DNA of 5,411 nucleotides, from positions 1-5,411 of the forward strand of contig JAQGOT010000601.1 of NCBI GenBank assembly GCA_028293465.1, written 5' to 3'. This DNA is from Pedosphaera sp. (lineage in GTDB: Bacteria; Verrucomicrobiota; Verrucomicrobiia; Limisphaerales; Pedosphaeraceae). Positions 1 through 5,411 of this stretch are shown here, piece by piece. The notes beneath the pieces were generated by a model, which did no database searches, was not told where the DNA came from, and saw nothing but the letters and a program-made list of their open reading frames with translations. The position numbers were made by a program, and so were the translations under genes. Numbering within the stretch: position 1 is the stretch's first letter; every line of letters starts with the position of its first letter.

Positions 1-1
1 G

Positions 2-184
2 GACATCAAGACGAAACAGGATTTGCAATCGATATTGGCCGCGTTGTTGTTGAACCGGGGCGGCATGCCGTTTTTGGATCTCTTTTCAACTGATCCCACA
101 GCATTACCGAAGGCCGCGAGCCAGGGAGTGGCGCCTGCCGCGCCGAAGGTGATTGAGGGCACGAGGCGACCGGTCAACAAATGA
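2..184 (+). CDS. C-terminal end of an unrecognised protein (5' end outside window)
   Basis: The frame beginning at base 2 is open from the window edge to a TGA at 182-184, giving the last 60 residues of a protein that starts upstream. The visible part has a mostly hydrophobic, probably helical stretch (around SILAALLLNRGGMPFLDLF), then an Ala/Pro-rich linker-like segment and a basic tail ending RRPVNK. I do not recognise a domain, and the fragment is too short to assign a function. Codon use (many GCG, CCG, TTG) resembles the neighbouring genes, which supports it being coding. It converges with the M42 peptidase gene, leaving 82 bp between the two stop codons. It could instead be a fortuitous open frame, but an uninterrupted run to the edge ending in a normal convergent layout favours a real gene. 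Confidence 0.55.
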   Translation, partial: DIKTKQDLQSILAALLLNRGGMPFLDLFSTDPTALPKAASQGVAPAAPKVIEGTRRPVNK

Positions 185-266
185 GCCAACCGCTCGCAGA
201 GGAAGTGTTAGGAGAACGTTCGCCGTCACCTGTCCATCCGCCCGTAAGCCGCAGACGGGGTTGCGC

Positions 267-1337
267 CTAAATCTTCACCTTGAATTCCTCGCCGGTCTTG
301 AGGGATTGGGAGAAGGCGGCCATCAGTTCGGGGATTTTTTCCAAATCTTTCAGGCTGACGATTTCGACGGGTGAATGCATGTAGCGGTTCGGCAAACTGA
401 TGAGGGCGCTGGGAATGCCGCCGCGCGTCCAGAAAATCACGTCGGTGTCGGTGCCGCTGGAGGCGGACATGGCTTCGTGCTGGAGCGGAATCTTTTTGGC
501 GCGGGCAATTTGTTCGATGCGGGCGACGACCTCGGAATGATTGCAACCGCCATGCGTGATGGTCGGGCCCTGGCCGATCTTGGTGTTGCCGTGCTGGGCC
601 TTGTTCACGGTGGGGTAATCGGTGGCATGGGTCACATCCACGACGAGCGCGACGTCGGGCTTGAGCGAGTAGGCAATCTGGCGGGCACCGAGCAGTCCGA
701 CTTCCTCCTGGATGTTGGAGACGGCGCAGATTTCCGCCTGGAGCTTGGACTTGGACCCCTTCAGCAAGCGCAAGGTTTCAGCAACGGCGAAGGTGCCGAT
801 GCGGTTGTCAAAAGCCCGGGCCACGGCCAGGTCGTTGCGCAGGAGTTCGAATTCATCGTTCAAGGTGATGGGGTCGCCGATTTGCACGAGCTTCTCCGCA
901 TCCTTGGTGCTGCTGACGCCGATGTCGATGAACAGGTCCTGGATTTCGGGGACGCGGCGTTCCTTGTCCTGCTTGGTGAGATGCGGGGCAACGTTGCCGA
1001 CGACGCCTTTCACCGGGCCGTTGCGGGTGTGGATGGTGATGCGCTGGGCCTTGGTGATGGCGGGATCGATGCCGCCCATTTTGCGGACGTAAATAAAACC
1101 GTCGGCATCGATGTAGTTCACCGCCATGGCGATTTCGTCGGCGTGGGCGGCGAGCATGAGGCGGGGTGAACCGCCTTTGTTGAGGACGGCCACGCAATTG
1201 CCGTAGGAGTCCGAGAAGGTGGTGTCGGCAAATTGGGTGACATAATCCAGCCAGACACGTTGACCGCGGGCCTCGTGACCGGTGGGGCTGGGAGTGTTGA
1301 CCAGGGTTTTGAGAAAGTTGAGGGATTCATCGCGCAT
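267..1337 (-). CDS. M42 family metallopeptidase (FrvX/YsdC/TET-type aminopeptidase)
   Basis: This 356-residue protein is a dinuclear-metal aminopeptidase of family M42, which trims N-terminal residues from peptides in the cytosol, usually as a large dodecameric (TET) assembly. The expected active-site residues are all visible: His65 and Asp67 in AAHADEIAMAV, Asp177 in ARAFDNRIGT, the catalytic and metal pair Glu211-Glu212 in QEEVGLLGA, Asp234 in VVDVTHATD, and His321 in YMHSPVE. Order and spacing match characterised M42 enzymes, where the ligands lie near positions 68, 70, 182, 212-213, 235 and 323. The inserted dimerisation region falls between about residues 70 and 165. There is no signal peptide and the length is normal for the family. 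The ATG at 1337 gives the usual N-terminus (a helix, then the NTPSPTGHE segment). No Shine-Dalgarno precedes it, and a promoter-like pair sits directly upstream. Substrate preference (acidic, leucine or other) cannot be read from sequence; labels such as endoglucanase or cellulase M for this family are historical. Confidence 0.95.
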   Translation of the reverse strand: MRDESLNFLKTLVNTPSPTGHEARGQRVWLDYVTQFADTTFSDSYGNCVAVLNKGGSPRLMLAAHADEIAMAVNYIDADGFIYVRKMGGIDPAITKAQRITIHTRNGPVKGVVGNVAPHLTKQDKERRVPEIQDLFIDIGVSSTKDAEKLVQIGDPITLNDEFELLRNDLAVARAFDNRIGTFAVAETLRLLKGSKSKLQAEICAVSNIQEEVGLLGARQIAYSLKPDVALVVDVTHATDYPTVNKAQHGNTKIGQGPTITHGGCNHSEVVARIEQIARAKKIPLQHEAMSASSGTDTDVIFWTRGGIPSALISLPNRYMHSPVEIVSLKDLEKIPELMAAFSQSLKTGEEFKVKI

Positions 1338-1343
1338 GGCGAA

Positions 1344-1372
1344 AATATGGCAGTTCGAGGGTTAAATTTCAA
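1344..1372 (-). promoter_or_regulatory. Candidate sigma70 promoter for the M42 peptidase gene
   Basis: On the minus strand a -35 hexamer TTGAAA (1372-1367, 5 of 6 matches to TTGACA) is followed after exactly 17 bp by CATATT (1349-1344, 4 of 6 matches to TATAAT). Start of transcription about 6-7 bp further on would fall at 1338-1337, essentially on the ATG, so the transcript could be leaderless or nearly so. This fits the absence of a Shine-Dalgarno sequence. The divergent spacer (1338-1456) must also hold the proB promoter. There I see TCGACA at 1422-1427 (5 of 6) but no good -10 at the right distance. The spacer also contains a 6-bp inverted repeat, GCGGGA (1383-1388) and TCCCGC (1430-1435). 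Confidence 0.4.
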
Positions 1373-1456
1373 AGGTCAAAGTGCGGGAGGCCGGGTGAAA
1401 AGGGTGGCGTGCAGCCCGTCCTCGACAGGTCCCGCTCCATTTGTTACCTAGTTTGA

Positions 1457-2533
1457 ATGTGCCGTGAGTTGTTAAAAAAGGCCGCGCGAATCGTGGTCAA
1501 GCTGGGAACCGGTGTCCTGACGGACAGCCGGAAGCAGCCGGACCTTGCCCAGATGGAACAGTTGGTGGGGCAGATTGCGGACCAAGGCCGCGAGGGCAAG
1601 GAGATCGTGCTGGTCACTTCGGGCGCTGTGGGGTCGGGCATGGGCGCGTTGGGCTACAAGAAACGGCCGGGGCAACTGGCGGAGTTGCAGGCCTGCGCGG
1701 CGGTTGGGCAATCCCGGCTCATGGCCACGTATGATAAATTATTCGCGAAGCACAACCTGCATGTCGCCCAGGTGCTGTTGACCCACGAGGATTTGCAGGA
1801 CCATGAGCGGCATCTCAACGCCCGCAACACGCTGGTAACCCTGCTGAAGCATGGGGTCATTCCCATCATCAACGAGAACGACGCGGTGTCTTCCACGGAG
1901 TTGAAATTCGGGGACAACGACAAGCTCTCCGCGTTGGTGGCGTCGCTGTTGCCGGCGGATTTGCTGGTGATTCTGACGACGGTGGACGGGGTAATTGAGA
2001 ATTTCGGCAAAGCCAATGCGAGGACAATTGCGACCATCGACCAAATCAGCGCCACGGTGGAAGGGATGGTCGGGGGCACTGATAGTGAGACGGCGGTGGG
2101 CGGGATGGCCTCCAAGATCCAGGCGGCGAAGATCGTGATTCGCTCGGGCATCCCGCTGGTCATCGCCTCGGGCCGGAAGAAACATCTACTGGCACGCATC
2201 CTGGCGGGCGAGGAGGAAGGAACGATTTTCATCCCGCAACCAGCCAAGTTGCAGGGCCGCAAACGATGGATCGCCTTTTTCCATCATCCCAAGGGGACGT
2301 TGTTCGTGGATGAAGGCGCGAAGAGGGCTTTGCGCGAGCACGGCAAAAGTTTGCTGCCGCCGGGCGTGGCACGGTGCGAAGGGGAGTTCAAAGCCGGGGA
2401 GGTGCTATGCATCTGCGACCTGGACGGAACCGAATTTGCACGGGGAATTTGCAATTACAGCTCCAACGACATTCAAACCCGCACCCTCGGCCGTGCCGAA
2501 GTGGTGCATCGGGATAATTTGGTGATACTGTGA
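1457..2533 (+). CDS. proB: Glutamate 5-kinase with C-terminal PUA domain
   Basis: ProB phosphorylates L-glutamate with ATP to gamma-glutamyl phosphate, the first and normally proline-feedback-inhibited step of proline synthesis in the cytosol. The 358-residue protein has the full two-domain layout: an amino-acid-kinase domain (about 9-260) and a PUA domain (about 266-356, from GRKRWIAF to VHRDNLVIL). Visible motifs are VVKLGTGVLT with Lys15, TSGAVGSGMG with Ser55, NENDAVS with Asp142, FGDNDKLSA with Asn154, and GGMASKIQAAK with Lys220; these line up with the E. coli residues Lys10, Ser50, Asp137, Asn149 and Lys217. One departure is LTTVDGVI (173-180), where the family usually has an Asp after the Thr and a Tyr near the end. 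The ATG at 1457 puts the P-loop-like lysine at the usual distance from the N-terminus; no Shine-Dalgarno is visible. The gene is divergent from the M42 peptidase, and mazG follows 83 bp later on the same strand. The partner gene proA is not in the window. Confidence 0.96.
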   Translation: MCRELLKKAARIVVKLGTGVLTDSRKQPDLAQMEQLVGQIADQGREGKEIVLVTSGAVGSGMGALGYKKRPGQLAELQACAAVGQSRLMATYDKLFAKHNLHVAQVLLTHEDLQDHERHLNARNTLVTLLKHGVIPIINENDAVSSTELKFGDNDKLSALVASLLPADLLVILTTVDGVIENFGKANARTIATIDQISATVEGMVGGTDSETAVGGMASKIQAAKIVIRSGIPLVIASGRKKHLLARILAGEEEGTIFIPQPAKLQGRKRWIAFFHHPKGTLFVDEGAKRALREHGKSLLPPGVARCEGEFKAGEVLCICDLDGTEFARGICNYSSNDIQTRTLGRAEVVHRDNLVIL

Positions 2534-2616
2534 GACGCTTTTACCTCGCCACCAATGACAGCAAGAAAATTTTCTTTTGAGGCGACTGGTGCCATGTTTT
2601 GAGACTGGAATCGATT

Positions 2617-3288
2617 ATGCCAAAGACTCCTGCCATTGAGGATTTGTTGAAGGTGATGGCGAGGTTGCGCTCGCCAAAGGGCTGCCCATGGGACCGCGAG
2701 CAGGACCATCTCTCGCTTCGCTGGCACGCGGTGGAGGAGGTTTACGAGTTGATGGACGCCATCGAGGCGGGCGATGACCATGAGATGGCGGAGGAACTGG
2801 GCGATTTGTTGTTGCAGGTGGTGTTCCATTGCCAACTGGCACAGGAACGCGGGGCGTTTAATTTTGAAAAAGTCGCGCGCCATATCGTGGACAAGCTGAT
2901 TCGCCGCCACCCGCACGTTTTCGGCGATTCCAAGGTTAAAACCGTGGACGCAGTCTGGGCGCAATGGGAACAAATTAAAAAGGCTGAGAAGACGGGGACA
3001 CGCCACGCACGTCCGTCCGCGCTGGATGGAATTCCAAAGCACCTGCCGGCTTTGCTGCGGGCGGAAAAGCTGCTGAAAAAGGCGCGCAAGGCGGGGTTGG
3101 TTGAGGCATCGAAAGCCAAAGCAAGGCGAAACAAGGCTGCGGTGGGTCGAGAGTTGTTCGAGTTAACAAAGTATGCGCAACAACAAGGCTGGTCGGCGGA
3201 GGGGTTGTTGAGCGCGGAAATCAAGAGGAACGAGCGCAGTTTGCGGAAGAAGGAGAAGGCCAGCCAAGGTCGGCGTGGGGAAAGGTGA
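2617..3288 (+). CDS. mazG: Nucleoside triphosphate pyrophosphohydrolase MazG (second domain degenerate)
   Basis: MazG hydrolyses (d)NTPs to the monophosphate and pyrophosphate, cleaning the nucleotide pool and, in E. coli, lowering (p)ppGpp indirectly. The N-terminal half of this 223-residue protein matches the family well: LLKVMARLRSPKGCPWD at the start, the metal-binding EEVYE (Glu40, Glu41, Glu44) and EELGD (Glu60, Asp63), then RRHPHVFGD, VWAQWEQIK, and the ALDGIPKHLPALLRAEKL linker. The usual full-length enzyme has about 260 residues and repeats the EExxE/ExxD motif in a second domain. Here the text jumps from KKARKAGL to VGRELFELTKYAQQQGWSAE with neither acidic motif, then the expected closing helix (LLSAEIKRNERSLRKKE). 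So about 40 residues of the second catalytic core seem to be missing. I chose the ATG at 2617 because the family N-terminus begins right after it; an in-frame TTG at 2599 would add six residues. A weak GGA lies about 8 bp upstream. The gene may share a transcript with proB. Confidence 0.92.
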   Translation: MPKTPAIEDLLKVMARLRSPKGCPWDREQDHLSLRWHAVEEVYELMDAIEAGDDHEMAEELGDLLLQVVFHCQLAQERGAFNFEKVARHIVDKLIRRHPHVFGDSKVKTVDAVWAQWEQIKKAEKTGTRHARPSALDGIPKHLPALLRAEKLLKKARKAGLVEASKAKARRNKAAVGRELFELTKYAQQQGWSAEGLLSAEIKRNERSLRKKEKASQGRRGER

Positions 3289-3359
3289 AGACCGACGCTT
3301 TCTGATGGGAACATGCTCATGCCCCCGTCCGGACACCAACCCTCATCCCAGCAATTGAT

Positions 3360-4019
3360 TCAATAATGCGTTTGCCAATAACCGCCGCCTGAAACGAAGG
3401 AGTTGGGGGTTTGTTGGCAACTCGGATTTTGGATAATGATTACGGGCTTGGGGTTGAGCGCCTCCCACATGGCAGCGTCGGCGGAACGCATCGCTGCCCG
3501 GGCTTGCAATCGGGCATTGGCGTTCGCCTCGGCCTCCAACTCCTCCTTAGCGCGGTTTTGCCGGGTGATTTCAGCCTGTTGTGCTTGCTGTAGCGCAAGC
3601 TTGTTCTGCTCGGTTTGCCAAACGGTGCGCGCCGTCAGATTCCGGGCCACAGTGGCTCGATAGTTCGCCCACCAGGCGCGGTCTTGAGCTGCTTTCCCAG
3701 CTTGCTGCTCTGCCTTATCAGCATCCTGTTTCTTTGTTTTCAGGGCCTCGGCCAATTCCTTGGTCTGCTGCAAGTTGGCGGCTTCCAAGCGGGCGGCCTT
3801 GGCTGTGGTGTCGGCCAAGACTTTAGCCATTTTTTCCAACTTGATTTGCATTTCCCCGATCTGATCCTCGGCGACTTGCAAAGTGGCCTGGCTGACTGCG
3901 TGTTGCTGCGCTGCTCCGGCAACCTGCTTTTCCAATCGGCGATTCACCTGAGCCTGGATGCAGGACCAACCAGTCGCGAACAGCAGAAGGATTATCACGG
4001 TACTGAGCAAAGTTTTCAT
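3360..4019 (-). CDS. Membrane-anchored or exported coiled-coil protein of unknown function
   Basis: I do not recognise this 219-residue protein. From the ATG at 4019 it begins with Met-Lys-Thr and a hydrophobic stretch (about 4-18, LLSTVIILLLFATGW), a typical signal peptide or uncleaved membrane anchor. Cys20 is not in a good lipobox. Residues 21-189 contain no proline and are dominated by Ala, Gln, Lys, Glu and Arg with repeated Leu spacing, so a long helix or coiled coil is expected, broken by a Trp-rich patch at 114-120 (RAWWANY). The C-terminus changes character: NPKPVIIIQNP, then a Gly/aromatic tail ending GGGYWQTHY. The layout (short anchor, long periplasmic helix, small tail) recalls TolA-like spacers or phage Rz proteins, but there is no sequence motif for either. 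The frame is open upstream to an ATG at 4133, but that start would bury the signal sequence. Third codon positions look less GC-biased than in proB or mazG. It converges with mazG (71 bp apart). Confidence 0.75.
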   Translation of the reverse strand: MKTLLSTVIILLLFATGWSCIQAQVNRRLEKQVAGAAQQHAVSQATLQVAEDQIGEMQIKLEKMAKVLADTTAKAARLEAANLQQTKELAEALKTKKQDADKAEQQAGKAAQDRAWWANYRATVARNLTARTVWQTEQNKLALQQAQQAEITRQNRAKEELEAEANANARLQARAAMRSADAAMWEALNPKPVIIIQNPSCQQTPNSFVSGGGYWQTHY

Positions 4020-4048
4020 GTTTAATGGGTGATCAAGGGTTTGCCAAA

Positions 4049-4076
4049 GGGGAGAGCGAACGCCCACGCACTCCCC
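4049..4076 (-). repeat. GC-rich hairpin in the leader of the coiled-coil gene
   Basis: GGGGAG (4049-4054) and CTCCCC (4071-4076) form a perfect 6-bp stem with a 16-nt loop. On the minus strand the structure is followed by only three T residues and ends 29 bp before the ATG at 4019. It could be a leader hairpin affecting expression of the coiled-coil gene; it is too T-poor for a standard terminator. A chance occurrence is possible in GC-rich DNA. Confidence 0.3.
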
Positions 4077-4201
4077 CGCAAAAGCCGTGAGCAAAGGCTG
4101 CCGGGTTGGGAGGAACGCGCAGTTATCATACAATCCATCTGACGTACCAGATCACGTTCTATTCATTTCGGGAAAGGGATGCTGGAAGGCGGCGACCAGA
4201 C

Positions 4202-4217
4202 CTTGGGTGCACCCAAG
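4202..4217. repeat. Perfect 16-bp palindrome CTTGGGTGCACCCAAG
   Basis: The two 8-bp halves are exact reverse complements with no spacer. It lies 165 bp before the M13 peptidase start. A gapless palindrome of this size suits a dimeric DNA-binding protein (operator), or a hairpin with 6-bp arms and a TGCA loop. No T-run follows on either strand, so it is not a normal terminator. No regulator gene is in the window to pair with it. Confidence 0.45.
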
Positions 4218-4220
4218 ACC

Positions 4221-4255
4221 AGGCTCGACTGAGTTGGGAGCCTCCAAAAAGGCTC
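4221..4255 (+). repeat. Three-part inverted repeat with mutually exclusive pairings
   Basis: AGGCTC (4221-4226), GAGCCT (4238-4243) and AGGCTC (4250-4255) occur in a row. The middle segment can pair with either neighbour: an 11-nt loop with the left copy, or a 6-nt loop (CCAAAA) with the right copy. Switchable pairing of this form is what attenuators and some riboswitches use, but no T-run or anti-Shine-Dalgarno logic is visible. It may simply be part of a dispersed palindromic repeat. Confidence 0.4.
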
Positions 4256-4290
4256 TAAACCCTTCACCGCGGGCTTGACCAAATCAGCGA

Positions 4291-4347
4291 CTGGCACAAC
4301 ACTCTTCATGACCCCGGGCTCGGGACGGGTCTGATCAGGGGTGCCAG
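4291..4347 (+). repeat. Hairpin CTGGCAC/GTGCCAG upstream of the M13 peptidase gene
   Basis: CTGGCAC (4291-4297) and GTGCCAG (4341-4347) form a perfect 7-bp stem enclosing 43 nt. The enclosed part is itself GC-rich and can extend the helix: CCC from 4312-4315 can pair with GGG at 4338-4340. The structure ends 34 bp before the ATG at 4382, so if transcription starts upstream of it the hairpin would be in the 5' leader. Confidence 0.35.
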
Positions 4348-4381
4348 CCCACGCTGCCGATAAATACACAGTCATAATTGC

Positions 4382-5411
4382 ATGAACAAATCCATCTATC
4401 TTACCCACTACCTGGCTGTTGCCGGCACTGTGCTGCTAATCGCCAATCCATCACCTGCCGCCGACTCGCCGCCGAAGACTCCCGGGTTCTCGGTTAAATA
4501 CATGGACACGACCGTCGATCCGAGCAAGGACTTCTACCATTACGCTTGCGGCATGTGGCTCAAGGAGAATCCCGTTCCCGCCGACAAATCCCGTTGGGGC
4601 GGCTTCGGGGAGTTACAGGAGCGCAATTGGTTTTTGATTCATCAAATCCTCGACTCCACCACCCAGACCCCGGCCCAGCCGAATTCGCCGGTGCAAAAAG
4701 TGGGCGATTTCTTCAAATCGGCCATGGATACAAACCGTTTGGAGGAGCTCGGGTTCAAGCCGCTGGAGGCCGACCTCAAACGCATTGAGGTCTTGAAGTC
4801 GCCTGAGGATTTGCTCCGATTGGTCGCCAACTTCCATGACCGCGGCGTGGGCGCCTGCTTTGGGGAATCGGTGTCACCGGACGCGAAAAATAGTGCGGTG
4901 TATGCCTTTGAGCTGGAGCAAGGCGGGCTCGGCCTGCCGGACCGCGACTATTACCTGAGTGATGCTTTTGCCAAGCAGCGCGAGGCGTATGTCGGTCACA
5001 TTACGAAAATGTTCGGGCTCCTCGGCGAACAGCCAACCGACGCCCAGGCCCACGCGGCAACAGTTCTGGAACTGGAAACCGCGCTCGCCAAGGCCAGCAA
5101 GTCACGCGTCGATATGCGGGACCCGATTGCAAATTACCACAAATTCACGGTTGCGGAACTGGCGAAAAACTATCCAGATCTGCCGCTGAAAGTTTACATG
5201 GCGGAAACCGGGTTGGAGAAAGTTCCCGATCTCATCATGGGTCAGCCCGACTTTTTCGCGGGTCTGGACAAGCTGGTCAAAGACCGGCCTTTGGATGACT
5301 GGAAAACCTACCTCCGCTGGCATCTGGTTCACTCGGCAGCGCCGTTCCTGAACGCGGCGGCGGAGCAGGAATCCTTTGCTTTTTACGGCACGGTGTTGCG
5401 TGGCCAACCCA
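4382..5411 (+). CDS. M13 family metallopeptidase (PepO/neprilysin-like), N-terminal part
   Basis: The first 343 residues of an exported zinc endopeptidase are present; the frame continues past the window edge with no stop. Residues 1-27 form a signal peptide (MNKS start, hydrophobic LAVAGTVLLIA, probable cleavage near PSPAA|DS), so it acts in the periplasm or envelope, degrading oligopeptides. M13 hallmarks appear in order: DPSKDFYHYACGMWLKENP (46-64) and SRWGGFGELQERN (70-82) at the start of the alpha-helical domain, GLGLPDRDYYL (182-192), and SRVDMRDPIANYHKFT (241-256). M13 enzymes are usually about 650-700 residues, and the zinc motifs HExxH and ExxxD lie in the C-terminal half, outside this window, so catalytic competence cannot be judged. 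The ATG at 4382 is chosen because it opens the signal peptide; no Shine-Dalgarno precedes it. It is divergent from the coiled-coil gene and probably a separate transcription unit, with an inverted-repeat-rich leader. Confidence 0.93.
   Translation, partial: MNKSIYLTHYLAVAGTVLLIANPSPAADSPPKTPGFSVKYMDTTVDPSKDFYHYACGMWLKENPVPADKSRWGGFGELQERNWFLIHQILDSTTQTPAQPNSPVQKVGDFFKSAMDTNRLEELGFKPLEADLKRIEVLKSPEDLLRLVANFHDRGVGACFGESVSPDAKNSAVYAFELEQGGLGLPDRDYYLSDAFAKQREAYVGHITKMFGLLGEQPTDAQAHAATVLELETALAKASKSRVDMRDPIANYHKFTVAELAKNYPDLPLKVYMAETGLEKVPDLIMGQPDFFAGLDKLVKDRPLDDWKTYLRWHLVHSAAPFLNAAAEQESFAFYGTVLRGQP

Larger units (their letters stand above)
4020..4381. other. Divergent intergenic region rich in inverted repeats
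   Basis: No convincing gene lies in these 362 bp between the coiled-coil gene (leftward) and the M13 peptidase gene (rightward), so both promoters should be here. The best -10-like element for the left gene is TATGAT on the minus strand (4130-4125, 5 of 6), without a matching -35; it would give a leader of about 100 nt. For the right gene CATAAT (4373-4378, 5 of 6) is too close to the ATG to serve its annotated start, and GATAAA (4359-4364) is weak. Four separate inverted repeats are listed individually. A minus-strand open frame (4163-4408) crosses the region but looks non-coding. Confidence 0.7.

Noticed and set aside
241..259. CCCGT/ACGGG hairpin between the two convergent stop codons as a terminator
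   Set aside because: Only five base pairs with a 9-nt loop and no T-run on either strand; too weak to call.
375..1169. Long rightward open frame (264 codons) opposite the M42 peptidase gene
   Set aside because: It is the antisense shadow of a clear M42 enzyme with complete active site; the translation is Gly/Val/Asp-rich low-complexity text with no domain.
1654..2262. Leftward open frame of 202 codons inside proB
   Set aside because: Antisense shadow of proB; ProB motifs are continuous on the plus strand throughout.
2563..2576. Palindrome AAGAAAATTTTCTT after proB as a terminator
   Set aside because: Pure A/T-type palindrome with no loop and no GC stem; unlikely to terminate, though it could be a protein-binding site.
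2555..2602. 15-codon mini-ORF between proB and mazG (ATG 2555, TGA 2600)
   Set aside because: Too short and without a ribosome binding site; no leader-peptide signature such as repeated codons.
2599..2616. TTG at 2599 as the mazG start
   Set aside because: It adds six residues absent from the family; the ATG at 2617 directly precedes the conserved N-terminus.
2473..3320. Two leftward open frames (2473-3042 and 2742-3320) over mazG
   Set aside because: Both are antisense to mazG, which has conserved family motifs; neither translation resembles a protein family.
3289..3359. Spacer between mazG and the coiled-coil gene as a bidirectional terminator
   Set aside because: I found only a 5-bp GTCGG/CCGAC pair with a long loop and an 8-bp GTCCGGAC palindrome, neither followed by a T-run.
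4020..4133. Upstream ATG at 4133 adding 38 residues to the coiled-coil protein
   Set aside because: It would bury a typical signal/anchor sequence in the protein interior; the ATG at 4019 gives a standard Met-Lys-Thr plus hydrophobic start.
4163..4408. 81-codon leftward open frame across the spacer and the M13 start
   Set aside because: It overlaps the M13 signal-peptide codons, has no ribosome binding site or recognisable domain, and consists largely of inverted-repeat DNA.

Overview
The window looks like ordinary chromosomal DNA from a fairly GC-rich Gram-negative-type bacterium. Gene content, the exported peptidase style and the absence of Shine-Dalgarno sequences would fit a Verrucomicrobiota member (Limisphaerales/Pedosphaera-like). 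That placement is a judgement from general appearance, not from a marker gene. I see no rRNA, tRNA, CRISPR array, insertion sequence or phage module.

Layout, left to right. A gene entering from the left edge ends at 184 (+); only its last 60 codons are visible and I do not recognise it. It converges on an M42-family metallo-aminopeptidase (267-1337, -) with all expected metal and catalytic residues. A 119-bp divergent spacer follows, holding a good sigma70-like promoter for the peptidase whose predicted start site falls almost on the ATG. Rightward come proB (glutamate 5-kinase with a C-terminal PUA domain, 1457-2533) and, 83 bp later, mazG (NTP pyrophosphohydrolase, 2617-3288). The second MazG domain appears to have lost its metal-binding core. 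Converging on mazG is an unrecognised membrane-anchored or exported coiled-coil protein (3360-4019, -). A 362-bp divergent spacer (4020-4381) with no convincing gene but several inverted repeats separates it from an M13-family (neprilysin/PepO-like) metallopeptidase. That gene starts at 4382 and runs off the right edge before its zinc site.

Functionally this is housekeeping: cytosolic peptide trimming (M42), the first step of proline synthesis (ProB), nucleotide-pool cleaning (MazG) and envelope peptide hydrolysis (M13). proB and mazG may be co-transcribed; the other genes look like separate units. No proA is visible. The items most worth a second look are the proline-free coiled-coil orphan, the degraded second MazG domain, the inverted-repeat-rich leader before the M13 gene, and the lack of Shine-Dalgarno sequences at all five visible starts. 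I did not find a clearly new multi-gene system.
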